60,288 nucleotides of DNA from Alphaproteobacteria bacterium (lineage in GTDB: Bacteria > Pseudomonadota > Alphaproteobacteria > Reyranellales > Reyranellaceae), in contig VGCZ01000030.1 in assembly GCA_016869975.1 (NCBI GenBank), forward strand, positions 1-60,288, written 5' to 3'. Made by a program: the position numbers and the translations under genes. How positions within the stretch are numbered: the first letter of the stretch is position 1; every line of letters starts with the position of its first letter. The notes under the pieces were generated by a model. It saw only the letters and a program-made list of their open reading frames with translations. It was not told the origin of the DNA and ran no database searches. Positions 35,821 to 44,685 of the stretch are shown here, piece by piece.

Positions 35821-36183
35821 TCAGCTCGCGCCGGATGGCAGGTCGATGATGTAGCGCCAGGTGCCGTCGGCCTGGCGGCGCAGCACCTCGATGGTCTTGC
35901 CGGCGAAGCCTGGCGGCGCGCCGCCGCCGGTCAGTGTCCAGGCGTTGCTGACCGAGGCCAGGTCGCCGTGCACGTGACAGCTGCGCAGCTCGATCGTCAT
36001 CGTCGCTTTCAGGGCGAGGAAGCCCTCGATCACCGGCCCGATGCCAGCGAGGCCGCGCACTTCCTGGCCGTCAGGCGTCACGAACAGCGCATCGGCTTCG
36101 TAGAGCGCCAGCAATCCCGGGGCGTCGCCGGCGTTGAACAGGCGGCCGAAGACGGTGGCGGTCTGTTTCGGATCGGTGATCAT
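35821..36183 (-). CDS. SnoaL-like / NTF2-fold protein
   Basis: A 120-residue protein with the NTF2-like fold used by SnoaL and DUF4440 proteins. Helix TATVFGRLFNAGDAPGLLALYEADALFVTPDGQEVRGLAGI is followed by strands with GDLASVSNAWTLTGG and TWRYIIDLPSG at the end. The start at 36183 is preferred, as the upstream frame extension overlaps the divergent ABC1 gene. Family members include small hydrolases, isomerases and calcium-channel-type association domains, so the function is undetermined. Confidence 0.78.
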   Translation of the reverse strand: MITDPKQTATVFGRLFNAGDAPGLLALYEADALFVTPDGQEVRGLAGIGPVIEGFLALKATMTIELRSCHVHGDLASVSNAWTLTGGGAPPGFAGKTIEVLRRQADGTWRYIIDLPSGAS

Positions 36184-36290
36184 GGCGTCCCTCCCTCTCC
36201 ACGCGGCGTCGCGCCGCCCTTGACGCTGGGGCGTCTTCCCAACATGTACGATGGCACGCGGCCGACAGATGCGTCCGCCGCAGGAGTTCG

Positions 36291-37652
36291 ATGGCCGCTT
36301 CCGACGAGGACAATTCGCTTTTGGGCCGCGTGGGTCGCTACGCCCGCGTCGGCACCTCGGTCGGCGGCGTGGCGGCCAAGCTGGCGGGCCAACGCTATCT
36401 CGGCCTGTCGGTCGACCGCGATCGCAACGCGGCCGATCTGAAGGCGGCGCTCGGCGGGCTGAAGGGGCCGCTGATGAAAGCGGCGCAGCTGATCTCGACC
36501 ATCCCCGACGCGCTGCCCGCTGAGTATTCGCGCGAGCTGTCACAGCTGCAGGCCAATGCGCCGGCGATGGGCTGGTCCTTCGTGCGCCGGCGCATGGCGA
36601 GCGAGCTGGGGCCGAACTGGCAATCACGCTTCGGCAGCTTCGAGAAGGAGGCGGCCGCCGCGGCGTCGCTCGGCCAGGTGCACCGCGCCACGCTGTCGGA
36701 TGGCTCGCCGCTGGCCTGCAAGCTGCAGTACCCCGACATGGCCTCGACCCTGGAGGCCGACCTCAACCAGCTGAAGATGATCTTCGCCATCGGCCGGCGC
36801 ATGGATATCGCCGTGCGCACCGATGAGGTCTTCAAGGAGATCGCCGATCGCCTACGGGAGGAGCTCGACTACCGGCGCGAGGCGCTGCACGCCAAGCTCT
36901 ACGCCCACATGCTGCGCGACGAACCCACCGTGCACGTCCCCGAGATCGTCGAAGAGCTGTCGACCGGCCGGCTGTTGACCATGCGCTGGCTCGACGGCGT
37001 ACCGCTCTTGTCGTGGAAGGAACGTGCGCAGGCGGAGCGCGACCGGCTGGCGCTCAACATGTTCCATGCCTGGTACAAGCCGTTCTATTTCCACGGCGTG
37101 ATCCACGGCGATCCGCATCTCGGCAACTACTCGGTGCGCGAGAATGGCGACGTCAACCTGATGGATTTCGGCTGCGTGCGCGTCTTCCCGCCGTCTTTCG
37201 TCAAGGGGTCGATCGACCTCTACCGCGCGCTGCTCGCCGACGACGAGGAGATGGCGGTCGAGGCGTACAAGCTCTGGGGCTTCAAGGACGTCTCGCGCGA
37301 GATCATTCGCGCGCTCAATCGCTGGGCCGCCTTCCTCTACGGCCCGCTGATGGACGACCGTCCGCGACAGATCACCGAGGGGTCGGCTGGCCAGTACGGC
37401 CGCGAGACCGCCAACAATGTCTTCTCGGAAGTGCGCCGCCTGGGTGGTGTTACCGTACCACGCGAGTTCGTATTCATGGATCGCGCCGCGATCGGGCTGG
37501 GCTCGGTCTTCATCCACCTGCGCGCCGAGATCAACTGGTACCAGCTGTTCCAGACGATGATCGGCGATTTCGACGTCGACGCCTTGGCGGCGCGACAGCG
37601 GGCGGCGCTGGAAGCGGTGGGTCTTGCTGGGACCGCCGGCGCTCCCAGCTAG
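36291..37652 (+). CDS. ABC1/UbiB-family atypical kinase
   Basis: A 453-residue AarF/ABC1 family protein, linked in other bacteria to ubiquinone synthesis and lipid traffic. The KxGQ motif typical of the family reads KAAQ here (LMKAAQLISTIPDALPAEYSRELSQLQ), a variation at the G position. The alanine-rich loop is AAAAASLGQVHRA. The kinase segments are VIHGDPHLGNYSV (catalytic-loop equivalent) and VNLMDFGCVRVF (DFG equivalent). AGGAG precedes the ATG at 36291. Its stop overlaps the convergent receptor gene by four bases. Confidence 0.87.
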   Translation: MAASDEDNSLLGRVGRYARVGTSVGGVAAKLAGQRYLGLSVDRDRNAADLKAALGGLKGPLMKAAQLISTIPDALPAEYSRELSQLQANAPAMGWSFVRRRMASELGPNWQSRFGSFEKEAAAAASLGQVHRATLSDGSPLACKLQYPDMASTLEADLNQLKMIFAIGRRMDIAVRTDEVFKEIADRLREELDYRREALHAKLYAHMLRDEPTVHVPEIVEELSTGRLLTMRWLDGVPLLSWKERAQAERDRLALNMFHAWYKPFYFHGVIHGDPHLGNYSVRENGDVNLMDFGCVRVFPPSFVKGSIDLYRALLADDEEMAVEAYKLWGFKDVSREIIRALNRWAAFLYGPLMDDRPRQITEGSAGQYGRETANNVFSEVRRLGGVTVPREFVFMDRAAIGLGSVFIHLRAEINWYQLFQTMIGDFDVDALAARQRAALEAVGLAGTAGAPS

Positions 37653-38617
37653 TCGATTCGTCCGATCTTGCGCACCACGGCTTCGAGCCGCTTGGCGTCG
37701 GCCTCGAAGAACCGGGTGAACTCCGCTGCGTCCATATAGGCGATGGGCGAGCCGGCCGTTTGCAGCGCCGTCTTGACCGCCTCGTCGTTGATCGCCCGCT
37801 TCATGGCCTCGCGCAGCTGCGTCAGCAGCGGCGCGGGCACGCCCGCCGGCGCGAAGACGCCCGACCAGATGTAGTATTCGATGTCGTAGCCCAGCTCCTT
37901 CAAGGTCGGCACGTCGGGGAAGAGCGGTAGGCGCTTGGCACCCCAGCTCGCCAGCGGCCGCAACTTGCCGGCGCTGATCTGGCCGGCCGCGATCGAGGGC
38001 CCGAGCAGGCCGATCTCGACCTCCTTGGCGAGGATGGCGCGCAAGGCGGGGCCGCCGCCGTTGTAGGGCACGTGATGCAGCTTGATGCCGGCCTCGTGCG
38101 CGAACATCTCGGTCGCGACATGGTAGGTGCCATAGGTGCCCGAGGAGGCGTAGGGGATCGATCCAGGCTTGGCCTTGGACGCCGCCACGATGTCGGCCAG
38201 CGACTTGTAGGGGCTGTCGGCGGGCACCACGAGGATCGGCGGATCGGCGGTGACCAGGGCGATCGGCTGCAGCTGCGAGAGCTTGAAGGCGGGCGGCCGA
38301 TTGAACAATTCGTCGGCCACCGGCAGGGTCGAGACGCTGGCCAGGGCCATCAGCAGGGTGTAGCCGTCTGGCTTGGCCTGGGCGACGAAGGCGGTGCCGA
38401 TCGCGCCGCCGGCGCCGCCCTTGTTCTGCACGACGACCGGCTGGCCCCAGATCTTCTCCAGCGCCGCGGCCACTGGCCGTGCGGAAACATCGGCCACGCC
38501 GCCGGGCGGGAAGCCCACCACCATGGTCACGGGGCGGTCGGGAAAGCGCTCTTGCGCTGGGGCTGCCCAAGGCGCTAGCAGCGCCAGCACGAGGGCCAAT
38601 CCGGCGATGCGACGCAT
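37649..38617 (-). CDS. tripartite tricarboxylate transporter substrate-binding protein (Bug family)
   Basis: A 322-residue periplasmic receptor with a signal peptide (MRRIAGLALVLALLAPWAAPAQERFP). The Bug signature segments are PVTMVVGFPPGGVADVSARPVAAALEKIWGQPVVVQNKGGAGGAIGTAF, then ASSGTYGTYHVATEMFAHEAGIK and FPDVPTLKELGYDIEYY. These proteins bind small carboxylates. The partner membrane genes tctA/tctB are not nearby, which is common for this expanded family. Its function is to be taken as an orphan receptor. Confidence 0.93.
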   Translation of the reverse strand: MRRIAGLALVLALLAPWAAPAQERFPDRPVTMVVGFPPGGVADVSARPVAAALEKIWGQPVVVQNKGGAGGAIGTAFVAQAKPDGYTLLMALASVSTLPVADELFNRPPAFKLSQLQPIALVTADPPILVVPADSPYKSLADIVAASKAKPGSIPYASSGTYGTYHVATEMFAHEAGIKLHHVPYNGGGPALRAILAKEVEIGLLGPSIAAGQISAGKLRPLASWGAKRLPLFPDVPTLKELGYDIEYYIWSGVFAPAGVPAPLLTQLREAMKRAINDEAVKTALQTAGSPIAYMDAAEFTRFFEADAKRLEAVVRKIGRID

Positions 38618-38774
38618 GTGGCGTCCCTCCCGTTTTCGCTGGTCCGATCATGTCGTCGCGCTCTCGCCACGCCAAGCCACTTAATTGCCACGAAGAGGGA
38701 ACAGGTCCGATCGAATGGCGCGTCGCAAGCACCGACACCATCATCACCATCGCGCATCGGCGCGGGGAGGCCGC

Positions 38775-39416
38775 ATGCTGATTACAGCCCTGATTTCACT
38801 GGTCGCGCTGGTGGTCGGGGCCATGGTCGCGGCGTGGTGGTGGCTCGATAGCGCCTCGGAACCCTTCGCCACCGATCGCCCAGAGACCGCGCAGACCGCC
38901 GAGGTCGCCCTGGTGCTGGGCGCCGCGCCCTTCCTCGACGACGGGCGACCCAACCGCTTCTTCGAGCACCGGCTCGACGCCGCCGCCGACCTTTACCGCG
39001 CCGGCAAAGTGAAGTTCCTGCTGGCCAGCGGCGACAGCATCCATCCAAGCTACGACGAGACCGCGGCGATGAAGCGTGGCCTCATCAAGCGCGGCGTGCC
39101 AGCCGAGGCGATCTATCGCGACCCGGCCGGCGTGCGTACGCTCGACTCGGTGCTGCGCGCGCGCGACCTCTACGGCCTGCGTCGCATGGTGATCGTCTCA
39201 CAGGACTTCCATGTGCGCCGCGCCGTGTGGCTGGCGCGCCAGCACGGCGTCGAGGCCCATGGTCTCGACGCCAAGGGCGTCTCGCCCTTCGACGCGCTCG
39301 ATTCCTGGGCGCGCCAGTTCCCCTCGGCGCTCAAGGCCGTGCTCGACGTCTGGACCGGCGCGGTCGCGCAATATCGCGGCAAGCCGGTGCACATCGGCGT
39401 CGATCCGGCGGACTAG
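38775..39416 (+). CDS. SanA/YdcF-like (DUF218) inner-membrane protein
   Basis: A 213-residue protein with an N-terminal membrane segment (MLITALISLVALVVGAMVAAWWWL) and a DUF218 domain facing the periplasm. Its conserved segments are VALVLGAAPFLDDGRPNRFFEHRLDAAADLYRAGKVKFLLASGD, YRDPAGVRTLDSVLRARDLYGLRRMVIVSQDFHVRRAVWLA and GLDAKG. SanA-type proteins affect envelope barrier function. The ATG at 38775 is preferred because of the adjacent GGGGAGG. Two longer starts at 38685 and 38715 would add an unusual His-rich stretch. Confidence 0.85.
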   Translation: MLITALISLVALVVGAMVAAWWWLDSASEPFATDRPETAQTAEVALVLGAAPFLDDGRPNRFFEHRLDAAADLYRAGKVKFLLASGDSIHPSYDETAAMKRGLIKRGVPAEAIYRDPAGVRTLDSVLRARDLYGLRRMVIVSQDFHVRRAVWLARQHGVEAHGLDAKGVSPFDALDSWARQFPSALKAVLDVWTGAVAQYRGKPVHIGVDPAD

Positions 39417-39742
39417 CACGCGTTCCGGCAGGCCGCGCCCGCCCAACATAACGCCCCCCGGAGCGAGGCAGGCAAGGCATCCGCGACATGATGTCCGGCG
39501 AGCCGCCTGACGCGCGCGCGGCGTCGATGCGGGCGAACGGCCAGACAGGCTCTGGCGAGCGTCGGGGAGCGCTTCGCGATGGGGCCGTTTCTACGACTAA
39601 AGTCGAATGTCCGGACCAGCCTTCTATCGGCGCCACGGCTCTTGGGGGCGAGATAAGTCCGTAACCCGCTTGGCAAAACCCTGCCGCGACGGCATGTTGC
39701 GGCGCCAAAAGACCGCCAGTCCCTGCCGACGGAACCCGCCTC
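39417..39742. other. 326-bp gene-free region upstream of the transhydrogenase operon
   Basis: No gene is evident on either strand. It holds several GC-rich short repeats and a small palindrome CGAC-TAAA-GTCG near 39590-39602. It should contain the promoter of pntAA, but no clear -35/-10 pair stands out. Confidence 0.4.
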
Positions 39743-40894
39743 ATGAAAATCGCTGTGCCGAAGGAGCGCAGACCACACGAGACCCGTGTGGCCGCGACCC
39801 CCGAGAGCGTCAAGAAACTGAAAGGGCTGGGGTTCGACATCGTGATCGAGAGCGGCGCTGGCGAGGCGGCCGCCTATCTCGACCGCGCCTATGCCGAGGC
39901 CGGCGCCGAGATCGCCCCCGACGCGGCGAGCGCTCTGCGCGACGCCGACGTGGTCTTCAAGGTGCAGCGGCCGATGATGGCCGACGAGGGCCTCGACGAG
40001 GTCGCGCTGATGAAGCGCGGTGCCGTGCTGCTCGCGCCGCTGGGCGCGATGGTCAACAAGGCGCTGGTCGACGCCTTGATGACGTCGAGGATCTCGGCCT
40101 TCGCGCTGGAGCTGACGCCGCGCATCACCCGCGCGCAATCGATGGACGTGTTGAGCTCGCAGGCCAATCTCGCCGGCTACAAGGCGGTGATCGACTGCGC
40201 CGCCGCCTTCACCCGCGCCTTCCCGCAGATGATGACCCCGGCCGGCACCGTGGTGCCGGCGCGCGTGTTCATCATGGGTGTCGGTGTCGCCGGATTGCAG
40301 GCCATCGCCACCGCGCGTCGCCTGGGCGCGATCGTCACCGCCACCGACGTGCGGCCCGCCACCAAGGAGCAGGTCCAGTCACTGGGCGCTAAGTTCGTGG
40401 CCGTCGAGGACGAGGAGTTCAAGGCAGCCGAGACCGCCGGCGGCTACGCCAAGGAGATGTCGGCGGAATACCGCGCCAAGCAGGCCGCGCTGGTCGCCGA
40501 GCACATCAAGACGCAGGACATCGTCGTCACCACGGCGCTGATCCCGGGCCGCAAGGCGCCGGTGCTGGTGAGCGAGGAGATGGTGACATCGATGAAGCCG
40601 GGCTCGGTGATCCTCGACATGGCGGTCGAGCAGGGCGGCAACTGCCCGCTGTCGCGCCAGGGCGAGACCGTCATGCACAACGGCGTGAAGATCATCGGGC
40701 CGTGGAACTTGCCGGCCAGCCTCGCCACCGACGCCAGCAACCTCTTCGCGCGCAACCTGCTGGCCTTCGTCACGCCGCTGGTCGACAAGGAGACCAAGGC
40801 GATCAAGCTCAACATGGACGACGAGGTCGTCAAGGGTGCGCTGATCACCCATGACGGCGCCATCGTCCATCCCCAGCTCCAGCCGGCCGAGTGA
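39743..40894 (+). CDS. pntAA: NAD(P) transhydrogenase subunit alpha part 1 (PntAA)
   Basis: The soluble NAD(H)-binding dI component, 383 residues. It begins [30 protein letters not shown], typical of the alanine-dehydrogenase/PntA N-terminus. It contains [38 protein letters not shown], the NAD-binding Rossmann fold, and the family segment [40 protein letters not shown]. It is split from the membrane part, as in many alphaproteobacteria. It is the first gene of pntAA-pntAB-pntB. Confidence 0.95.
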   Translation: MKIAVPKERRPHETRVAATPESVKKLKGLGFDIVIESGAGEAAAYLDRAYAEAGAEIAPDAASALRDADVVFKVQRPMMADEGLDEVALMKRGAVLLAPLGAMVNKALVDALMTSRISAFALELTPRITRAQSMDVLSSQANLAGYKAVIDCAAAFTRAFPQMMTPAGTVVPARVFIMGVGVAGLQAIATARRLGAIVTATDVRPATKEQVQSLGAKFVAVEDEEFKAAETAGGYAKEMSAEYRAKQAALVAEHIKTQDIVVTTALIPGRKAPVLVSEEMVTSMKPGSVILDMAVEQGGNCPLSRQGETVMHNGVKIIGPWNLPASLATDASNLFARNLLAFVTPLVDKETKAIKLNMDDEVVKGALITHDGAIVHPQLQPAE

Positions 40895-40901
40895 GCCCAT
40901 C

Positions 40902-41327
40902 ATGAACGACGATCTCGCCGCCAAGGCGGCCGACCTCGCCAAGCAGGCGGCCGAATTCGCCAAGGCTGTCGCCGGTTTCGCCGACGAGGCAGCAAACGCC
41001 GCCGCCACCCTGCCGGCCGCGGCCGCCGGGCACACGCCCTTCGTCACCCTGCTGACGATATTCGCGCTGGCCTGCTTCGTCGGCTACTACGTGGTCTGGC
41101 GGGTAACGCCGGCGCTGCATTCGCCGCTGATGGCCGTCACCAACGCGGTGTCCTCGGTGATCATCGTCGGCGCGTTGCTCGCCGCCGGCCTGAAGGGCTT
41201 CGGTTGGCCGCAATTCTTCGGCTTCGTCGCCGTGACCCTGGCTGCCGTGAACATCTTTGGCGGTTTCATCGTCACGCATCGCATGCTGGCGATGTTCAAG
41301 AAGAAGCCGACGGCGGCGAAGAAGTAG
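40902..41327 (+). CDS. pntAB: NAD(P) transhydrogenase subunit alpha part 2 (PntAB)
   Basis: The small membrane component (dIIa), 141 residues. After an alanine-rich N-terminal segment (residues 1-45), three to four hydrophobic helices follow: [43 protein letters not shown] and [28 protein letters not shown]. Its ATG is seven bases after the pntAA stop. It forms the proton channel with pntB. Confidence 0.92.
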   Translation: MNDDLAAKAADLAKQAAEFAKAVAGFADEAANAAATLPAAAAGHTPFVTLLTIFALACFVGYYVVWRVTPALHSPLMAVTNAVSSVIIVGALLAAGLKGFGWPQFFGFVAVTLAAVNIFGGFIVTHRMLAMFKKKPTAAKK

Positions 41328-41343
41328 GGGCGGGACAAGGATT

Positions 41344-42744
41344 ATGACCCAGGACCTCGCCTCCTACGGCTACCTGATCGCGGCCATCTGTTTCATCATG
41401 TCGCTGCGCGGGCTGTCGTCGCCCGAATCGTCGCGCGGCGGCAATCGCTGGGGCATCGTCGGCATGGTGATCGCCATCGGCGTCACCGTCGCCACACCCG
41501 GCGTCGTCAGCTACACCCAGATCGCCGTCGGCCTGATCGTTGGCGGCGCGATCGGCACCTTCATCGCGCTGCGCATCCAGATGACGGCGCTGCCGCAGCT
41601 GGTGGCCGCGTTCCATTCACTCGTCGGCCTGGCGGCGGTCTTCGTCGCCGCCGCCGCCTTCATCTCGCCCGAGGCCTTTGGCCTGGGCACGCGTGGCAAG
41701 ATCCATGTCGGCAGCCTGATCGAGATGGGCCTGGGCACCGCGATCGGCGCCATCACCTTCACCGGCTCGGTGGTCGCCTTCGCCAAGCTGCAGGGCCTGG
41801 TGTCGGGCGCGCCGCTGGTCTTCCGCGGGCAGCATTTCCTCAACGCGCTGCTGGGCATCGCCATGGTGGCGCTGCTGGTGTGGTTCGCCGCCAAGGGCTC
41901 AACCTCTGCCTTCGTGCTGTTGATCGCGATCTCCCTGCTGCTCGGCTTCCTGCTGATCCTGCCGATTGGCGGCGCCGACATGCCGGTGGTCGTCTCGATG
42001 CTGAACTCCTACTCGGGATGGGCGGCCGCGGGCATCGGCTTCACCTTGGCCAACACCGCGCTGATCGTCACCGGCGCGCTGGTCGGCAGCTCGGGCGCGA
42101 TCCTGAGCTACATTATGTGCAAGGGCATGAACCGCTCGATCTTCAACGTGATCCTCGGCGGCTTCGGCACCGATTCAGGGACTGTGGTCGGCGGCGCCAA
42201 GAACGAAAAGCCGGTCAAGCCCGGCTCGGCCGACGACGCCGCCTTCCTGATGTCCAACGCCGGCTCGGTGATCATCGTGCCGGGCTATGGCATGGCGGTG
42301 GCCCAGGCCCAGCACGCGCTGCGCGAGATGGCCGACATCCTGAAGAAGAAGGGCGTCAACGTGCGCTACGCCATCCACCCGGTGGCCGGCCGCATGCCCG
42401 GCCACATGAACGTGCTCCTTGCGGAAGCGAACGTGCCCTACGACGAGGTCTTCGAGCTCGAGGACATCAACCGCGACTTCCCGAGCACCGACGTGGCCTT
42501 CGTCATCGGCGCCAACGACGTCACCAACCCGGCGGCCAAGACCGATCCCAAGAGCGCGATCTACGGCATGCCGATCCTCGACGTCGAGCGCGCGCAGACC
42601 GTGTTGTTCGTCAAGCGCGGCATGGCGGCGGGCTACGCCGGCGTCGAGAACGAGCTGTTCTTCCGCGACAACACCATGATGCTCTTCGCCGACGCCAAGG
42701 TGATGTGCGAGAACATCGTCAAGGCGCTGGAGAGGTCGCACTGA
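41344..42744 (+). CDS. pntB: NAD(P) transhydrogenase subunit beta (PntB)
   Basis: The beta subunit, 466 residues: the membrane region with helices from YGYLIAAICFIMSLRGLS onward, and a C-terminal NADP(H)-binding dIII. The latter has VIIVPGYGMAVAQAQHALREMADILKKKGVNVRYAIHPVAGRMPGHMNVLLAEANVPYDEVFELEDINRDFPSTDVAFVIGANDVTNPAA. The complex couples hydride transfer between NADH and NADP+ to proton translocation and supplies NADPH. It starts 16 bases after pntAB. Confidence 0.96.
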   Translation: MTQDLASYGYLIAAICFIMSLRGLSSPESSRGGNRWGIVGMVIAIGVTVATPGVVSYTQIAVGLIVGGAIGTFIALRIQMTALPQLVAAFHSLVGLAAVFVAAAAFISPEAFGLGTRGKIHVGSLIEMGLGTAIGAITFTGSVVAFAKLQGLVSGAPLVFRGQHFLNALLGIAMVALLVWFAAKGSTSAFVLLIAISLLLGFLLILPIGGADMPVVVSMLNSYSGWAAAGIGFTLANTALIVTGALVGSSGAILSYIMCKGMNRSIFNVILGGFGTDSGTVVGGAKNEKPVKPGSADDAAFLMSNAGSVIIVPGYGMAVAQAQHALREMADILKKKGVNVRYAIHPVAGRMPGHMNVLLAEANVPYDEVFELEDINRDFPSTDVAFVIGANDVTNPAAKTDPKSAIYGMPILDVERAQTVLFVKRGMAAGYAGVENELFFRDNTMMLFADAKVMCENIVKALERSH

Positions 42745-42802
42745 CGAGATCACGGCGACCCATCGGTGCCGATCGGCGGATCAAGGCGCGTCAGAAATAT
42801 AT

Positions 42803-42818
42803 TGTAGCGATCGCTACA
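42803..42818. promoter_or_regulatory. perfect 16-bp palindrome, probable TetR operator 1
   Basis: TGTAGCGATCGCTACA, a perfect palindrome 40 bases before the start of the membrane-protein gene. A second copy, TGTAGCGAGTGCTACA, lies at 42833-42848 with its centre 30 bp (three helical turns) away. A TetR-family gene lies convergently just beyond the membrane-protein gene, so this is the natural candidate for its operator. No factor has been shown to bind. Confidence 0.7.
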
Positions 42819-42832
42819 TTTCTGTAGAAACC

Positions 42833-42848
42833 TGTAGCGAGTGCTACA
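42833..42848. promoter_or_regulatory. 16-bp imperfect palindrome, probable TetR operator 2
   Basis: TGTAGCGAGTGCTACA, matching the perfect copy at 42803 in the outer half-sites (TGTAGC / GCTACA). It ends immediately at the AGGAG ribosome-binding site of the membrane-protein gene, so binding here would block initiation of translation as well as transcription. A half-site TGTAG lies between the two at 42823. Confidence 0.65.
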
Positions 42849-42857
42849 GGAGCCTTC

Positions 42858-43286
42858 ATGAGCGACGTCTCTTCGCGCCCTGCGCGGAACGCCTTCGTGC
42901 CCATCAGCGCTCGGCAGGTCGCCGTGCTGATCGGGCTCGGTGCCGGCCTTTGGTTTCTGGCCGCGATGATCTTGCGACTCGTCGCGCCCATGGGAGCGTT
43001 GGATGGTGCAGCGCGCGCATTGACCTATGCGCTGGTGATTCCTGGCACGCTGCCAGCGGTCTGGTTGATCTGGAAGCTTCCTGGCCTTCGCCGCGACCAA
43101 GTTGCGCTGGGTGGCGCTATAGCGACCGCGACGGCGGCCCTGCTCGATGGAGTAGCGTTGGCGTGGTTCCCAGATCTGTACGCCGCCGACGTGCGGCTCG
43201 TGGCCGCGTGCGGCGCGGCCATACTTTGGGGGGCCGGTGTCGGACTGGTACTGACCCTGCTCTTCAATCGCGTGCCCGGACGTTAG
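42858..43286 (+). CDS. four-helix membrane protein (DUF5367-like), under TetR-type operators
   Basis: A 142-residue membrane protein with about four hydrophobic helices: VAVLIGLGAGLWFLAAMILRLV, AARALTYALVIPGTLPAVWLIWKL, then GGAIATATAALLDGVALAWFP and LVAACGAAILWGAGVGLVLTLLFNRV. It resembles small DUF5367-type membrane proteins, but the family assignment is tentative. AGGAG precedes the ATG at 42858. Its 3' end overlaps the convergent TetR gene by four bases. Regulation by that TetR through the two palindromes is inferred. Confidence 0.72.
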   Translation: MSDVSSRPARNAFVPISARQVAVLIGLGAGLWFLAAMILRLVAPMGALDGAARALTYALVIPGTLPAVWLIWKLPGLRRDQVALGGAIATATAALLDGVALAWFPDLYAADVRLVAACGAAILWGAGVGLVLTLLFNRVPGR

Positions 43287-43819
43287 CCGCTTCCTCGCAG
43301 GCTCGTATTGGCGACGTCCTCGAGGCCCACGCTCTTGAGCAGGACCATGCCCTCGATCGCGACCAGGAGCCGAGCGGCGTCGGCGGCGTGCGTGGCCGCG
43401 GTTGAGGCCTGGAGCTGGGCCTTACCCCAGTCAAGGAAGGCGCGCGCGATGCTGCCGCCGAGTTCGCGGTAGAATGGATCGCCGCGCGCCGATAGCGCGA
43501 CAATCTCCAACCATAGCTGCATGTACGGCCACACCTCATCACTCAACAGCACGGCCGCGAGCCGCCGGCGTACCGCCTCGAGGGGCATCGGCTTGGACGC
43601 GGTGTGGGCGTCCAGCGCCGCGGTGAGGCGCGATGACAGTAGCGCCAGGGTCGCGGCGATGAGTTCGGACTTGTCGCGGAAGTAGTACAGTAGCATCCGG
43701 TCGCTGATGCCCACCGCCTCGGCCAGCGGACGCACGCTGGAGGCCGACAAACCTTCCGCGAGTATGTGGTCGGCGAGCCCGTTGAGGATGTCGGCGCGGC
43801 GCTGCTCGGCCTTCTTCAC
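43283..43819 (-). CDS. TetR-family transcriptional regulator
   Basis: A 178-residue TetR-family regulator. Residues 1-50 carry the DNA-binding domain: AEQRRADILNGLADHILAEGLSASSVRPLAEAVGISDRMLLYYFRDKSELIAAT, with the recognition helix DRMLLYYFRDKSEL. The remaining 120 residues are the effector-binding core. The start is the GTG at 43819, since AGGAGGAGG stands nine bases upstream and no other start codon gives a good site. It is convergent with the membrane-protein gene, and the likely operators are upstream of that gene, not its own. Confidence 0.87.
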   Translation of the reverse strand: MKKAEQRRADILNGLADHILAEGLSASSVRPLAEAVGISDRMLLYYFRDKSELIAATLALLSSRLTAALDAHTASKPMPLEAVRRRLAAVLLSDEVWPYMQLWLEIVALSARGDPFYRELGGSIARAFLDWGKAQLQASTAATHAADAARLLVAIEGMVLLKSVGLEDVANTSLRGSG

Positions 43820-43859
43820 CCGAAATTCCTCCTCCTGAGCCGTATGGGTCGACTGTCTT

Positions 43860-43873
43860 TCGCATAGATGCGA
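43860..43873. promoter_or_regulatory. small palindrome upstream of the TetR gene
   Basis: TCGCATAGATGCGA: arms TCGCAT / ATGCGA around AG, 41 bases upstream of the TetR start. It differs from the TGTAGCGA operators, so autoregulation by the same site is not suggested. Confidence 0.3.
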
Positions 43874-43950
43874 GCATCTGTGAAAGGGCGCGTGGCCCGC
43901 CGACTCCCGGCGCGGCCCTTCGCCATGGTGGCGCACGGGTAGATGGGGGC

Positions 43951-44646
43951 ATGCTGAACGCATACGACGCGATCCTCTTCGATGTCGGTGGCCCGCTCGA
44001 TATGGAGTTCGCGTGGGAGATCGCGGTCGACTCGGCGATCGCCTCGGCCTGCGCGCTCGAGGGCATCCGCGTCGACGAGGAGATGCTGGCCGCCGCCAGC
44101 CGACGCGCCGTCGAGGTCTTCGCGCCGGACGCCTATTTCCACATGATCGAAACCCTGTGCGGCGGCGACCCGCGAGCCATCGCGCGTGTCGACCGGCGCC
44201 GCCGCGACACGCTCGCTGAGCTCGACACGTTCCAGCTGCGCCCGGGCATCGCCGACCTCTTGCAGCGGCTGGCAGCGCAGGGCTTCGCACTCGGCATCGT
44301 CGCCAATCAACCGGCGAGCGCGGCCGAGCGCCTGCGACGCGCGGGCATCGCGCGGCACTTCAAATATGTCGGTCTGAGCGAGCTGATGGGCGTGCGTAAG
44401 CCTGATGCGGCGATCTTCCTCGGCGTCGCCGAGGCGCTGGGCGTCGCGCCCGCGCGCTGCATCATGGTCGGTGATCGTATCGACAACGATATCGCGCCGG
44501 CGAAGGCGCTGGGCATGGCGGCGATCCGCTTCCGCACCGGCCGCCATGCGCGCCAGCAGCCGCGCGGCCCCAGCGAGGCGCCGGACGCCGATGTCGTCGA
44601 TGTGTTGGAGCTGGAGCGCGCGATCGAGGCGTTGTTGGGCCGTTAG
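43951..44646 (+). CDS. HAD-superfamily hydrolase with altered motif I
   Basis: A 231-residue HAD protein. Motif I reads DVGGPL, with D11 retained but the second Asp (position 13) replaced by glycine. Motif II is in LGIVANQP, motif III has the lysine in GVRKPDAAIF, and motif IV is VGDRIDNDI. A helical cap is inserted after motif I. Loss of the second Asp suggests weak or different phosphotransfer chemistry, though the nucleophile and metal residues remain. It lies alone downstream of the TetR gene. A GTC/GAC repeat follows its stop (44652-44679). Confidence 0.84.
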   Translation: MLNAYDAILFDVGGPLDMEFAWEIAVDSAIASACALEGIRVDEEMLAAASRRAVEVFAPDAYFHMIETLCGGDPRAIARVDRRRRDTLAELDTFQLRPGIADLLQRLAAQGFALGIVANQPASAAERLRRAGIARHFKYVGLSELMGVRKPDAAIFLGVAEALGVAPARCIMVGDRIDNDIAPAKALGMAAIRFRTGRHARQQPRGPSEAPDADVVDVLELERAIEALLGR

Positions 44647-44651
44647 CGATC

Positions 44652-44679
44652 CTGTCGTCCCGAGCGCCCGGGATGACAG
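44652..44679. repeat. dispersed inverted repeat (GTCATCCC family)
   Basis: CTGTCGTCCCG / CGGGATGACAG, arms 11 bp with one mismatch, between the convergent HAD and amidohydrolase genes. It could serve as a bidirectional hairpin at both 3' ends. It is related to 33748-33774 and 55436-55498. Confidence 0.65.
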
Positions 44680-44685
44680 CAGACG

